Below, in pieces: positions 1-7,621 of a DNA stretch of 21,952 nt. A program made the position numbers and the translations under genes. Under the pieces are notes generated by a model. It was not told the DNA's origin and made no database searches. It saw only the letters and a list, made by a program, of their open reading frames with translations. The DNA is from Aestuariicoccus sp032586235 (lineage in GTDB: Bacteria; Pseudomonadota; Alphaproteobacteria; Rhodobacterales; Rhodobacteraceae). Where the stretch lies: positions 1 through 21,952 of the forward strand of contig NZ_JAWHTD010000056.1 in assembly GCF_032586235.1 (NCBI RefSeq), read 5' to 3'. Every line of letters starts with the position of its first letter. The first letter of the stretch is position 1.

Positions 1-36
1 TTCGCCGACCTGCACACGCCCACCACACAAAATCCC

Positions 37-64
37 CGCCTTCAGTCCGCCTGAAGGCGTTGTT
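37..64 (+). terminator. Rho-independent-like hairpin upstream of the RHS gene
   Basis: A perfect 9-bp stem (CGCCTTCAG at 37-45 with CTGAAGGCG at 51-59) closes a 5-nt loop and is followed by TTGTT. It looks like an intrinsic terminator of a gene lying left of the window, although the T tract is weak. It could also act on the opposite strand, where the run TTTT follows a few bases past the stem. It separates whatever lies upstream from the RHS reading frame. Confidence 0.5.
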
Positions 65-200
65 CAAACCCGACTAAGTTCTTCGAAGCGTTAGCGAAAC
101 CCGCCGGCGTCCCCGGACATTCGAGCCATTGCCAAATGATCGCACGCATTTGGACCCGCTGCCGGAATCTGGATAAACTGCTGCCGTTTGGCGGCTAGCA

Positions 201-2618
201 ATGCGAACTCGACCCGCTTCAATATTCCGAGGGGGTCGCGGGAAGTTTTCCCTCATTCCTTTGCCTGGTTGTCGCTTAGCCGTGTTCCGGTGTCCCGACA
301 CGAACACCGTCCACAAGGTGGTCGCCAATTACGACCAAGCCAGCGTCGAGCGGTTCGCGAATTATTCCTTGTCCGGAGAGCCCCAGCGGCACAGCCGGCA
401 ATTCGTTTCCGACTGGACCCAGCCTGCCGATTGGTCGACACCCGGTTCGGTGCCAATGGACTCCGCGATTTGGAAATCGCAGGCGGTCTACGACTCGGAT
501 GGCCGGACCCTGGATGCGCTGACGCCCAACGGCTCTCATGTCACCTACGATCTTTACCGGAACGGGTGGATCAAGGCCGTGCATGCAACGCCACAGGGCG
601 TGACAGACACCGAAACGGTGGCGGGCCCGATCCTTTATGCCGCAACCGGCCGGGTCAGCGAAGTGGACTTTGGCAATGGCGTGCACACGACCCGCGAATT
701 CGAGCCCACGACCCAGCATCTGACCTCGATCCGAACGAAAGGGACGTCAGGCGAGATGTTGCAGGACATCAGCTATGCCTACGATCCCGTTGGCAACGTG
801 ACGAATGCAACCAACCACCTGCCGATCCCGGGGGACCCGGCCAAGACAAGCGGTGCGTCCGAATATGTCTACGATTCCCTCTACCGGCTGCGTTCGGCCA
901 CCGGACGGGCGGCGACAGGGCTTTCGAAGGAGGCCGGTTGGGCGCCTCCGCTTGTGCCAGTGCAAGACCACGCGATCGAAACCTATGCTCAGGCTTTCGA
1001 TTATGACGTGGCAACCAATCTGACATCGGTAAACTATCAGGCCGCCAGTTCCACGTGGCAGCAGAAGATCGCCGTTTCGGCCTCGTCCAACCACGCAATT
1101 CCCGACGACATGCTGACCGGCGGGAAAACCCCTGACGACTATTTCGACCCATCGGGAAATCTGGTGGAGTTGAGACCGGAATTCGCGCTTGGGTACGACT
1201 ATGCCAACAACCTGCAAAGCTGGCAGACCCCGTCACCGAAAAGCCTGACGGCCACCGCGCAGTTTTCCTTCAGCCGGAACCGGCTGCGAAAGGTCGAGTT
1301 GGACGGCAACGGCGATGGAACCGAAACGCTCTACCTCGACGACACGATCATCACGCGCGAGGTGAAAGACAACAAAGCCAAAGCGATCAAAGCCGTCTCG
1401 CTGCAAGTGATGTTCAGCACAAGGCTGGCATTGCAGATGCGCTGGTTCGGCGGGGCGGCGGTGCCGGTCCAGCAATACCAACTGGAAGACAGATTGACGT
1501 CCGTTGCCGCGCGGCTCAAGGCGGATGGATCGCTTTTGGATGTCCAGGAATTCCTGCCCTACGGGGGCGAGGCCTTGTGGTCGTCGCCGGCGCCTGTCGA
1601 CGATGTGCAGCAAACCAAACGCTTCCGCTTCACGCAACAGGAATTGGACGGGTCAAGCGGGCTCTATCAGATCGGAGCACGGGCCTATATTCCCTGGTTG
1701 GGCCGCTGGTCGACGCCGGATCCGGCGGGGGGCGTCGATGGGCTCAACCTGTTTGCCTATGTACGTGGCAACCCGATGACGGATCACGATCCTTCGGGGA
1801 CGTGTGGCGACAATCCCACGAACTCGGGTTTCGATTTCAGGGAAATGCTCAAGAACATCAAGTACGACGCCAAGGCGCTGAATGCCTTGGGGGTCTTTGG
1901 AAACGGGTTGCTGGATTCACGCGTGATTGCGCTTGAGCTGAAGCACAAGCTGGCGCTGCCCTACAAGCCGCTCGATTTCACAAAAGTGCCGTCCCGGGAA
2001 TTCGGTAGTGTGGCTCGTATGATCGGCACGTCCATGCAGTCGGGCGCGCACCTTGGGCTTCTTACCGGCCTTTCCGGTTTCACGGTCATTGGCGGGCTGT
2101 CGGGCATGACCTATCACACCCTGGGCCTGGCGACCGAGGGCGTGAAGGAAAAACACGTGATGGGCTTGGCCGGCAACACGCTGTTTACGGCCGAAGGCGT
2201 CGTCTTGTGGAAGGCCGCGATGACGGCAGATCACCACGTTTTCCATCGCTTGATGCCAATCGCCGGGGGGCTTGGGTTTGCCGCCGATACGATCAAGGCT
2301 ATCAGTTATTATCGGCAACAGGACTATTACAGCTCTGTGATGTACGGGGCATTGGGCGTTGGCAACGGCCTGTCGGTTTTAACCGCCTATGCGCCAAAAG
2401 CCCGTTTCAACGTGGCCCAGTTCCTTTACGGCAGCATCGCGGCGGACGCGTTCAAGAGCGGGCTCAAGAGCAACATCCGCAACAGTGGATTCGCGCGCGT
2501 CATGATGATGACAAACCCGCTGACCTGGATCGCGGCGGGGACAGTCATGAGCTTGGCCAAGACGTTTGAACCCATGGAACGCCTCAAGCGCCGCTATTCA
2601 ACAAAAGACAAGGAGTAG
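201..2618 (+). CDS. RHS-repeat core protein, probable 5'-truncated TcaC/SpvB (TcB/TcC)-type toxin gene
   Basis: The 805-residue frame carries YD-type repeats (for example YDPVGNVTN and YDSLYRLRSATGR) and a complete RHS-associated core. The core contains the pair of DPxG motifs (D507-P-A-G and D530-P-S-G) with GLNLFAYVRGNP between them. In RHS/TcC proteins this is the self-cleavage region that frees the C-terminal effector inside the RHS shell. From about residue 42 the text resembles the middle of TcaC-like proteins (SRQ..SD, P.DW, YD..GR...TP.GS, YGNG-like). Intact relatives are roughly twice as long or more and begin with SpvB and propeller regions that are absent here. Residues 1-40 do not look like RHS, the ATG lacks a clear Shine-Dalgarno, and an in-frame TAA lies at 174. 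Residues 534-805 form a unique C-terminal domain with hydrophobic glycine-rich stretches (about 616-645, 684-700, 715-735, 775-790). Base use is visibly less GC-biased than in the downstream genes. It may be a silent cassette or pseudogene; the RHS assignment itself is secure. Confidence 0.8.
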   Translation: MRTRPASIFRGGRGKFSLIPLPGCRLAVFRCPDTNTVHKVVANYDQASVERFANYSLSGEPQRHSRQFVSDWTQPADWSTPGSVPMDSAIWKSQAVYDSDGRTLDALTPNGSHVTYDLYRNGWIKAVHATPQGVTDTETVAGPILYAATGRVSEVDFGNGVHTTREFEPTTQHLTSIRTKGTSGEMLQDISYAYDPVGNVTNATNHLPIPGDPAKTSGASEYVYDSLYRLRSATGRAATGLSKEAGWAPPLVPVQDHAIETYAQAFDYDVATNLTSVNYQAASSTWQQKIAVSASSNHAIPDDMLTGGKTPDDYFDPSGNLVELRPEFALGYDYANNLQSWQTPSPKSLTATAQFSFSRNRLRKVELDGNGDGTETLYLDDTIITREVKDNKAKAIKAVSLQVMFSTRLALQMRWFGGAAVPVQQYQLEDRLTSVAARLKADGSLLDVQEFLPYGGEALWSSPAPVDDVQQTKRFRFTQQELDGSSGLYQIGARAYIPWLGRWSTPDPAGGVDGLNLFAYVRGNPMTDHDPSGTCGDNPTNSGFDFREMLKNIKYDAKALNALGVFGNGLLDSRVIALELKHKLALPYKPLDFTKVPSREFGSVARMIGTSMQSGAHLGLLTGLSGFTVIGGLSGMTYHTLGLATEGVKEKHVMGLAGNTLFTAEGVVLWKAAMTADHHVFHRLMPIAGGLGFAADTIKAISYYRQQDYYSSVMYGALGVGNGLSVLTAYAPKARFNVAQFLYGSIAADAFKSGLKSNIRNSGFARVMMMTNPLTWIAAGTVMSLAKTFEPMERLKRRYSTKDKE

Positions 2619-2784
2619 ATTAACCGCCCGATGCTGCGATGCTTTCGCATGAAGGCCTGCAATCCCTATCGGACATCTTCGTCACGGCAGAGCCTCATCC
2701 TGCCGCCTGACAACGCGCGGCAATTCAGCTCTTCCGTTTCCCCGAACACTATGGCGGACCACTTTATTGGCGTAGGACCTGCCC
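2619..2784. other. Convergent intergenic region with a weak hairpin
   Basis: This gap lies between the RHS stop and the convergent oxidoreductase stop. It holds a 6-bp inverted repeat, CGGCAG at 2685-2690 with CTGCCG at 2700-2705, without a T tract, which could end transcription from either side only weakly. No convincing gene is visible. In particular there is no immunity gene immediately after the RHS toxin-like gene. Confidence 0.4.
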
Positions 2785-3918
2785 CTACAAACGCACCCAC
2801 CCGCGCGTGTTCGAGGCCTCCTGCATGGCCTCCACGGTCTCCTGAACCATGAGGGCCTCGCGGAAATCGGGCATGCACGAGCCGTTCGCGGCGTGGGCCG
2901 CGATCAGTTCGGCCACCTCGATGACCTTCAGGTCGTTGAATCCCAGCTGATGTCCCGGCGCCGGGCAGAACCGGTCGTAGGGCGGGTGGGAGGGGCCCGC
3001 CTCTATGCGCCGGTAGCCTGCCCCGGCGCCGGAGCCGGAATAGACCATCAGGTCGTTCATATGCTCTTGCGAGAACGCGATGGCGCCCCTCGAGCCGGTG
3101 ATCTCGAACGACAGGTCCATGGTGCGCCCGGTCGCCGCCCAGTTCGCCTCGAGGCTGCCCGAGACGCCGCTTTCAAAGCGCACCAACGCGTGGGTCATGT
3201 CATCGACCTCGACGGGCCGGCGTTCGGCCGCGCCGACCGCCACCGGCCGGTCGGGATAGATCGTCCGGCATTCGGCGGTGACCTCGGCGATCGGGCCCAG
3301 AAGGTGGCGCGCCAGCGAAATGATGTGGCTGCCGATATCCGCCAGCGCCCCGCCGCCCTGCGGATCGGTGCGAAACGAATGCGGCGCGTCCGGGCTGGCC
3401 ATGTAGTTCTCTGCGTGGCGGCCGCGAAAGCCCGTCACCTCGCCGATCTCGCCCGAGGCGATGAGATCGCGCGCCAGCGCGATCATCGGGTTGCGCAGGA
3501 AATTGAAGCCGACCGAGGTCACGACACCGGCGGCCTCGGCGGCCTCGGTCATCTTGCGCGCCGAAGCGGCGGTGGTCGACAACGGTTTCTCGCAATAGAC
3601 CGTCTTGCCTGCCGCAATGGCCGCCAGGGCCATCGGTTCGTGCAGAACGTTGGGCGCGGTGATCGCAACGATATCGACCGCGTCGTCGGTGATCAGCGAC
3701 CGCCAGTCTGCCGTGGCGCGTTCGAATCCCAACGCGCTGGCCCCCGATTGCGCGATCTCCTCGGTGGCGTCGGCCAGCATCGCCTTGACCGGGGTCGCGG
3801 GCAGGTCGAACAGACCCGGGGCCGCCGCAAAGGCGTTGGCGTGGCAGCGGCCCATGAAGCCCGACCCGATCAGGCCGATCCCGACCGTGGCTTTTGCGGA
3901 TGTATCCGTCATTGTCAT
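2785..3918 (-). CDS. Gfo/Idh/MocA-family NAD(P)-dependent oxidoreductase
   Basis: Predicted 377-residue cytoplasmic dehydrogenase, likely oxidising or reducing a sugar or cyclitol hydroxyl. The N-terminal Rossmann fold shows GLIGSGFMG (about residues 15-23) and the family-defining EKP at 110-112. The catalytic segment GGGALADIGSH supplies Asp194 and His198. Length is normal for the family. The ATG at 3918 is chosen because it overlaps the TGA of the upstream ATPase gene as TGATG, with CGGAG just upstream. A GTG one codon earlier (3921) and an ATG two codons later are possible. It is the last gene of the permease-permease-ATPase operon and is probably translationally coupled to it, which suggests it acts on the imported compound. 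The exact substrate cannot be read from the sequence. Confidence 0.9.
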   Translation of the reverse strand: MTMTDTSAKATVGIGLIGSGFMGRCHANAFAAAPGLFDLPATPVKAMLADATEEIAQSGASALGFERATADWRSLITDDAVDIVAITAPNVLHEPMALAAIAAGKTVYCEKPLSTTAASARKMTEAAEAAGVVTSVGFNFLRNPMIALARDLIASGEIGEVTGFRGRHAENYMASPDAPHSFRTDPQGGGALADIGSHIISLARHLLGPIAEVTAECRTIYPDRPVAVGAAERRPVEVDDMTHALVRFESGVSGSLEANWAATGRTMDLSFEITGSRGAIAFSQEHMNDLMVYSGSGAGAGYRRIEAGPSHPPYDRFCPAPGHQLGFNDLKVIEVAELIAAHAANGSCMPDFREALMVQETVEAMQEASNTRGWVRL

Positions 3919-5426
3919 CACTCCGCCGCGACCGGTGCGCGGGTATGCGAGACCGCGTCGATCAGGTGTTCCTCGGTCATCTCATCCCCCTCGAATTCGG
4001 CGACGACATTGCCTTCGGACATTGCCAGCACGCGGTGGCTGACCCCCAGCACCTCGGGCATTTCCGACGAGATCACGATCACCGCGAGCCCTTGCTCGGC
4101 CAGTTCGGCGATCAGCTCGTGGATCGCCGATTTCGACCCCACGTCGATGCCGCGCGTCGGCTCGTCGAGGATGATCAGCTTGGGATCGGCGCAAAGCCAC
4201 TTGGCGAGCACGAATTTCTGCTGGTTCCCGCCCGAAAGCTGCGACACCGCCTGATCCGGGCCGGTGGTCTTGATCGACAGGGCCGAGCGGTATTTCTCGA
4301 ATACCGCCATTTCCTTGGCGCGGTTCATGAGCGACACTTCCGAGAACAGCCGCAGATGCGGCAGCGAGGTGTTCTCGCGCCCGCCCATCATCAGCACCAG
4401 CCCCTGTTCCTTGCGGCTTTCGGGGACCAGCGCCATGCCCATGTCGATGGATTGCCGCGGGGTGGGCAGGGCGATCTCGCCTTCCTTCCAAAAGATTTTC
4501 CCGCCGTCGGCCCGGCGCACGCCGAAAATCGTCTCGACCACTTCCGAGCGCCCGGCGCCGACAAGGCCGTAAAGGCCCAGCACCTCGCCCTCGCGCACCG
4601 AAAAGGACACATCGCGGAAAAGGCCCCGCTTGCTCAGCCCCTCGACGCGCAGCACCTCGGCGCCGAACTCTGCCTTTGCCTTGACGAAATAGGCATCCAA
4701 GGTGCGGCCGATCATCATGCGCGTGATCTGGTTAAGGTCGGTATCGGCGGTCTCGACCGTGCCCTGCACCTGACCGTCGCGCAGGACGGTGATCCGGTCG
4801 GTGATGTCGAAGATCTCGTCCATCTTGTGCGAGATGTAGACGATGCCCACGCCGCGCGCCTTGAGGCCGCGGATCGTGTGAAAAAGCTGGTCCTTCTCGC
4901 TGTCGGTCAGCGAGGCCGTGGGTTCGTCGAAGATCACCACATTGGCGCTGAAGGCCTCGGCCCGGGCGATCTCGACCATCTGCTGCATGGCGACCGACAG
5001 CGTGCCGACGCGGACATCCGGACCAAAGCCGCAGCCAAGCGCATCGAGCGCGGCGCTGGCGTTGCGGCGCAGCTCGCGCTTTTTCAGCATGCCGAAGCGG
5101 TTGGTCGGCCAGGCGCCGAGATAGATGTTCTCGGCGACCGACAGCTCGGGCGAAAGCGACAGTTCCTGGTGGATCAGCAGGATGCCCTTGCGGCGGGCAT
5201 CGAGCGGGCCGGAAAGGCGCAGCGCCTCTCCCTGATAAAAGATCTCGCCGCCATCGGGCTTGTGCAGGCCCGCCAGGGTCTTCATCAGCGTGGATTTGCC
5301 GGCGCCGTTCTCGCCGACAAGCGCGTGAACCTCGCCGGGGCGGATGTCAAAGCTGACGCGATCAAGCGCCGTCACTCCGGGGAATGTCTTGGTGATGTCC
5401 CGGACCTCGAGAATGACGTTGTCCAT
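3918..5426 (-). CDS. Sugar ABC transporter ATP-binding protein (RbsA/MglA type, two NBDs)
   Basis: A 502-residue double-nucleotide-binding-domain ATPase that drives carbohydrate import of the ribose/galactose/inositol class. The first domain has Walker A GENGAGKS (38-45), an atypical signature LSVAM (143-147) and Walker B VVIFDEPT (163-170). The second has a degenerate P-loop GLVGAGRS (287-294), a full signature LSGGNQQK (397-404) and LIILDEPT (417-424). This asymmetry (one good P-loop, one good signature) is usual for RbsA-type proteins. The reading frame stays open far upstream, but the ATG at 5426 fits. It overlaps the permease stop by one base (TGATG), has AAGGAGGA upstream, and starts the family sequence MDNVILEVRDITK. 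Its gene sits between a permease gene and the Gfo/Idh/MocA gene in one leftward operon. Confidence 0.96.
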   Translation of the reverse strand: MDNVILEVRDITKTFPGVTALDRVSFDIRPGEVHALVGENGAGKSTLMKTLAGLHKPDGGEIFYQGEALRLSGPLDARRKGILLIHQELSLSPELSVAENIYLGAWPTNRFGMLKKRELRRNASAALDALGCGFGPDVRVGTLSVAMQQMVEIARAEAFSANVVIFDEPTASLTDSEKDQLFHTIRGLKARGVGIVYISHKMDEIFDITDRITVLRDGQVQGTVETADTDLNQITRMMIGRTLDAYFVKAKAEFGAEVLRVEGLSKRGLFRDVSFSVREGEVLGLYGLVGAGRSEVVETIFGVRRADGGKIFWKEGEIALPTPRQSIDMGMALVPESRKEQGLVLMMGGRENTSLPHLRLFSEVSLMNRAKEMAVFEKYRSALSIKTTGPDQAVSQLSGGNQQKFVLAKWLCADPKLIILDEPTRGIDVGSKSAIHELIAELAEQGLAVIVISSEMPEVLGVSHRVLAMSEGNVVAEFEGDEMTEEHLIDAVSHTRAPVAAE

Positions 5427-6403
5427 CACGAATCCTCCTTGTGGTTCAGAACCTTGTCCAGCACGAGTGCCAGCACCAGAACCGCGCCCATCACCATCAG
5501 TTCGACGTAGTTGGGCGTGTTCAAAAGCCGAAGCCCGTTGCGCAGCACCGCCAGCGTCAGCACGCCGCCGATGGTCATCCACATACTGCCGAAACCGCCC
5601 TGCAGGCGGGTGCCGCCAAGCACCACGGCGATGATCGTCCACAGCTCCCAGATCTTGCCGGCATTCGGTTCGGCGGTGCCGAGCCGCATCGACAACAGGA
5701 TGCCGCAGACCGCCGCCAGCGTCCCGCACAGGGTGAAGTTGATGATCTTGTGGCGCTTGACGTCGATGCCGGCGTCATGCGCGGCCTCGATGTTGTCGCC
5801 CACCGCATAGGTCTCGCGGCCGTGGCGGGTGCTCGACAGGACCCACTGGAACAGCAGGGCCAGCCCAAGAAAGATCATCGCGGTCAGGGACACCGGCCCA
5901 AGATAGATCTCGGGGATTTCGGTATAGGCAAAGTCGGGCACCATCAGGGCGTTCTCGCCGGTGTAAACGAAGACAAGCCCACGGATGCCGATCAGCGCGC
6001 CAAGGGTGACGATGAAGGAATGCATCCCCGACAGCGCCACCAGCGTACCGTTGAGACACCCCAGCGCGGCACCCGAGAGCAGGCCCACGAAGATCGCGGG
6101 CCACGTGCCCATATGGTCCTGCAGGCCGATCGCCAGCGCCGAGGCCAGGGCCAGGATCGCGCCGACCGACAGGTCGATCTCGCCGTCGATCATCACCATC
6201 GTCATGCCGATCGCGAGGATGCCGATGAACGCGGCCTGGGTCAGGATGTTGCCGAGGTTGTTCACCGTCATGAAATAGGGGCTCGCCAACGAAAAGACGG
6301 CGACCGTCAATGCCAGGAAGACCCAGATATGGTTGCGCAGAAGCCAGGACAGGACGGCGTGCAGCGGCGACTTGTCCTGAGGGGCGATGGATGCGTGGCT
6401 CAT
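5426..6403 (-). CDS. Sugar ABC transporter permease (BPD_transp_2 / RbsC-like), second of two
   Basis: A 325-residue inner-membrane protein with many hydrophobic helices and the hallmarks of RbsC-like permeases. These are GEIDLSVGAIL in the early membrane region, a cytoplasmic GRETYAVGDN-IEAAHDAGID loop that contacts the ATPase, and VVLGGTRLQGGFGS near the C-terminus. The ATG at 6403 overlaps the TGA of the preceding permease gene as ATGA, and GGAGGAT lies just upstream. Two clearly different permease genes in tandem suggest a heterodimeric channel, as in LsrCD or YtfT-YjfF, rather than the RbsC homodimer. Confidence 0.95.
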   Translation of the reverse strand: MSHASIAPQDKSPLHAVLSWLLRNHIWVFLALTVAVFSLASPYFMTVNNLGNILTQAAFIGILAIGMTMVMIDGEIDLSVGAILALASALAIGLQDHMGTWPAIFVGLLSGAALGCLNGTLVALSGMHSFIVTLGALIGIRGLVFVYTGENALMVPDFAYTEIPEIYLGPVSLTAMIFLGLALLFQWVLSSTRHGRETYAVGDNIEAAHDAGIDVKRHKIINFTLCGTLAAVCGILLSMRLGTAEPNAGKIWELWTIIAVVLGGTRLQGGFGSMWMTIGGVLTLAVLRNGLRLLNTPNYVELMVMGAVLVLALVLDKVLNHKEDS

Positions 6404-7353
6404 GCGAAGATCCTCCCGCGCTTGGCGCCCAGATCGATCCAGACGGCAATGATGATGACGGCCCAGGTGACGAGCCATTGCACGTAATAGGCAAAGCCCA
6501 ACAGCAGCAGTCCGTTTTGGATGAAACCCAGCATTGAGATGCCGATCACCGTCCTCCAGATGCTGCCCGCACCGCCCAAAAGCGACGTGCCGCCCAGGAT
6601 GACGCCGGCGAGGACGGTCAGCTCGTATCCCTGGCCGATCGTGTTCTGCGCGCCCATGACGCGGCTGCCCATGATCACCGCGGCCACGCCGGTGGTGAAT
6701 CCCGAGATGACATAGGTCCAGAACACCGTCCAACGCGCGTCGATCCCCGAGAAAATGCTGGCGGTCTCGTTGCCGCCGACGCCGTATACGCGCCGCCCGA
6801 ACGTGGTGAATTGCAGCACCAGCCCCGCGATCACCGCGCCGAGCAGGAACAGGATCACCGGGACCGGCAGGCCAAGGAAATCGCCGCGCCCGAAGACCGC
6901 GAACCAGGTCTCTTGCGGGTTCTGCACGTTGACGTTCGAGCCGCCCGAGTAGAACAGCACGAGGCCCTGCAGGAACGACAGCATCGCAAGCGTCACGATC
7001 AGCGCATTCAGCCCGACGAACCCGACGAGCAGCCCGTTGAAGGCGCCGATGCAGAGCCCGGCCAGAAGCGTCATCACAATCGCCGGGAACGGCCCCGCGA
7101 TGTTGTGCTGGTCGACCACGATCACGGTCAGCAGCGTCAGAAGCGACCCGACCGACAGATCGAGCCGGCCGGTCAGCACCACAAAGGTGACCCCAACCGC
7201 CATCATGCCGGTAATCGACACCTGCCGCAGCACGTCCAGAATGTTGCCCGGCGTCAGGAAGGCCTCGGCGTTGACCGCGACGCCCGCGAGAAACACCAGG
7301 AAAGCGATCACCAGGCCGTGCCTGCGAAACAGGCTTCTTATCCACATTTCCAT
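6400..7353 (-). CDS. Sugar ABC transporter permease (BPD_transp_2 / RbsC-like), first of two
   Basis: A 317-residue polytopic permease beginning MEMWIRS, with the motifs GRLDLSVGSLL, FGRRVYGVGGNETAS and VILGGTSLLGGAGS typical of ribose-type transporters. The ATG at 7353 is preferred over upstream in-frame codons because a perfect GGAGGAGGT (reverse strand, about 7361-7369) sits 7 bases before it. It is the first gene of the leftward transport operon, and its promoter must lie in the 268-bp region shared with the divergent binding-protein gene. That region contains two copies of the CCAAA-N7-TTT element. Confidence 0.95.
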   Translation of the reverse strand: MEMWIRSLFRRHGLVIAFLVFLAGVAVNAEAFLTPGNILDVLRQVSITGMMAVGVTFVVLTGRLDLSVGSLLTLLTVIVVDQHNIAGPFPAIVMTLLAGLCIGAFNGLLVGFVGLNALIVTLAMLSFLQGLVLFYSGGSNVNVQNPQETWFAVFGRGDFLGLPVPVILFLLGAVIAGLVLQFTTFGRRVYGVGGNETASIFSGIDARWTVFWTYVISGFTTGVAAVIMGSRVMGAQNTIGQGYELTVLAGVILGGTSLLGGAGSIWRTVIGISMLGFIQNGLLLLGFAYYVQWLVTWAVIIIAVWIDLGAKRGRIFA

Positions 7354-7416
7354 GTCTGCACCTCCTCCGATGCCCACGTTAGCCAGAGCCCCCGACCCGA
7401 TGAACGGTCAAAAAAT

Positions 7417-7433
7417 CCAAAATGAATCTTTCG
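7417..7433 (+). promoter_or_regulatory. Weak third copy of the putative shared operator
   Basis: CCAAAATGAATCTTTCG has the same CCAAA-N7-TTT spacing as the two better sites at 7488-7504 and 10460-10476, but its right arm is degenerate (TTTCG instead of TTTGG). Its near edge is 63 bases from the first permease start codon, almost the same distance as the better site has from the GMC start. It may be a lower-affinity site or chance. Confidence 0.3.
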
Positions 7434-7487
7434 TGCCGATCCGGGCCTGCGGGCACCCTTTGTCCGGCGTGCAAATGGGAAAACTGG

Positions 7488-7507
7488 CCAAAAATCAGAT
7501 TTGGATA
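7488..7507. promoter_or_regulatory. Putative operator in the divergent transporter promoter region
   Basis: CCAAAAATCAGATTTGG (7488-7504) is an imperfect palindrome with 5-bp arms CCAAA/TTTGG around 7 bases. On the reverse strand, 7507-7494 reads TATCCAAATCTGAT, identical over 14 bases to 10457-10470 in front of the GMC gene. It lies about midway between the divergent permease and binding-protein start codons and could serve both. The likely binder is the HTH-SBP regulator encoded at 8674-10377; this is inference. Confidence 0.6.
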
Positions 7508-7621
7508 TTTCGGCAATTGTTTGGTCGGAGCCTCTGACGAACATTGAGCTGCGAGCACCCCGCAACGCTGCCAACGGGGGTTGCAATCTGGAGGAAGGGC
7601 AGCGTTTGGAGGAGGAAAGAC

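Noticed and set aside
55..198. Open stretch in frame +1 ending in NLDKLLPFGG before TAG, possibly the tail of an old gene
   Set aside because: Reads somewhat like natural protein but is short, has no proper start and overlaps the hairpin; I could not assign a family.
188..1006. Second long open frame (+2) within the first part of the RHS gene
   Set aside because: Arg/Pro-rich text without recognisable domains, overlapping the frame that carries clear RHS motifs.
2631..2852. Short open frame right after the RHS stop as a possible immunity gene
   Set aside because: It runs into the convergent oxidoreductase gene, is low in structure and has no clear ribosome site.
2666..2878. Reverse-strand peptide ending near ELNCRALSGGRMR as a possible gene remnant
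   Set aside because: It overlaps the oxidoreductase 3' end and has no recognisable match; too little to call.
3894..5510. Long forward open frame opposite the ABC ATPase gene
   Set aside because: Antisense shadow of a gene with intact Walker and signature motifs.
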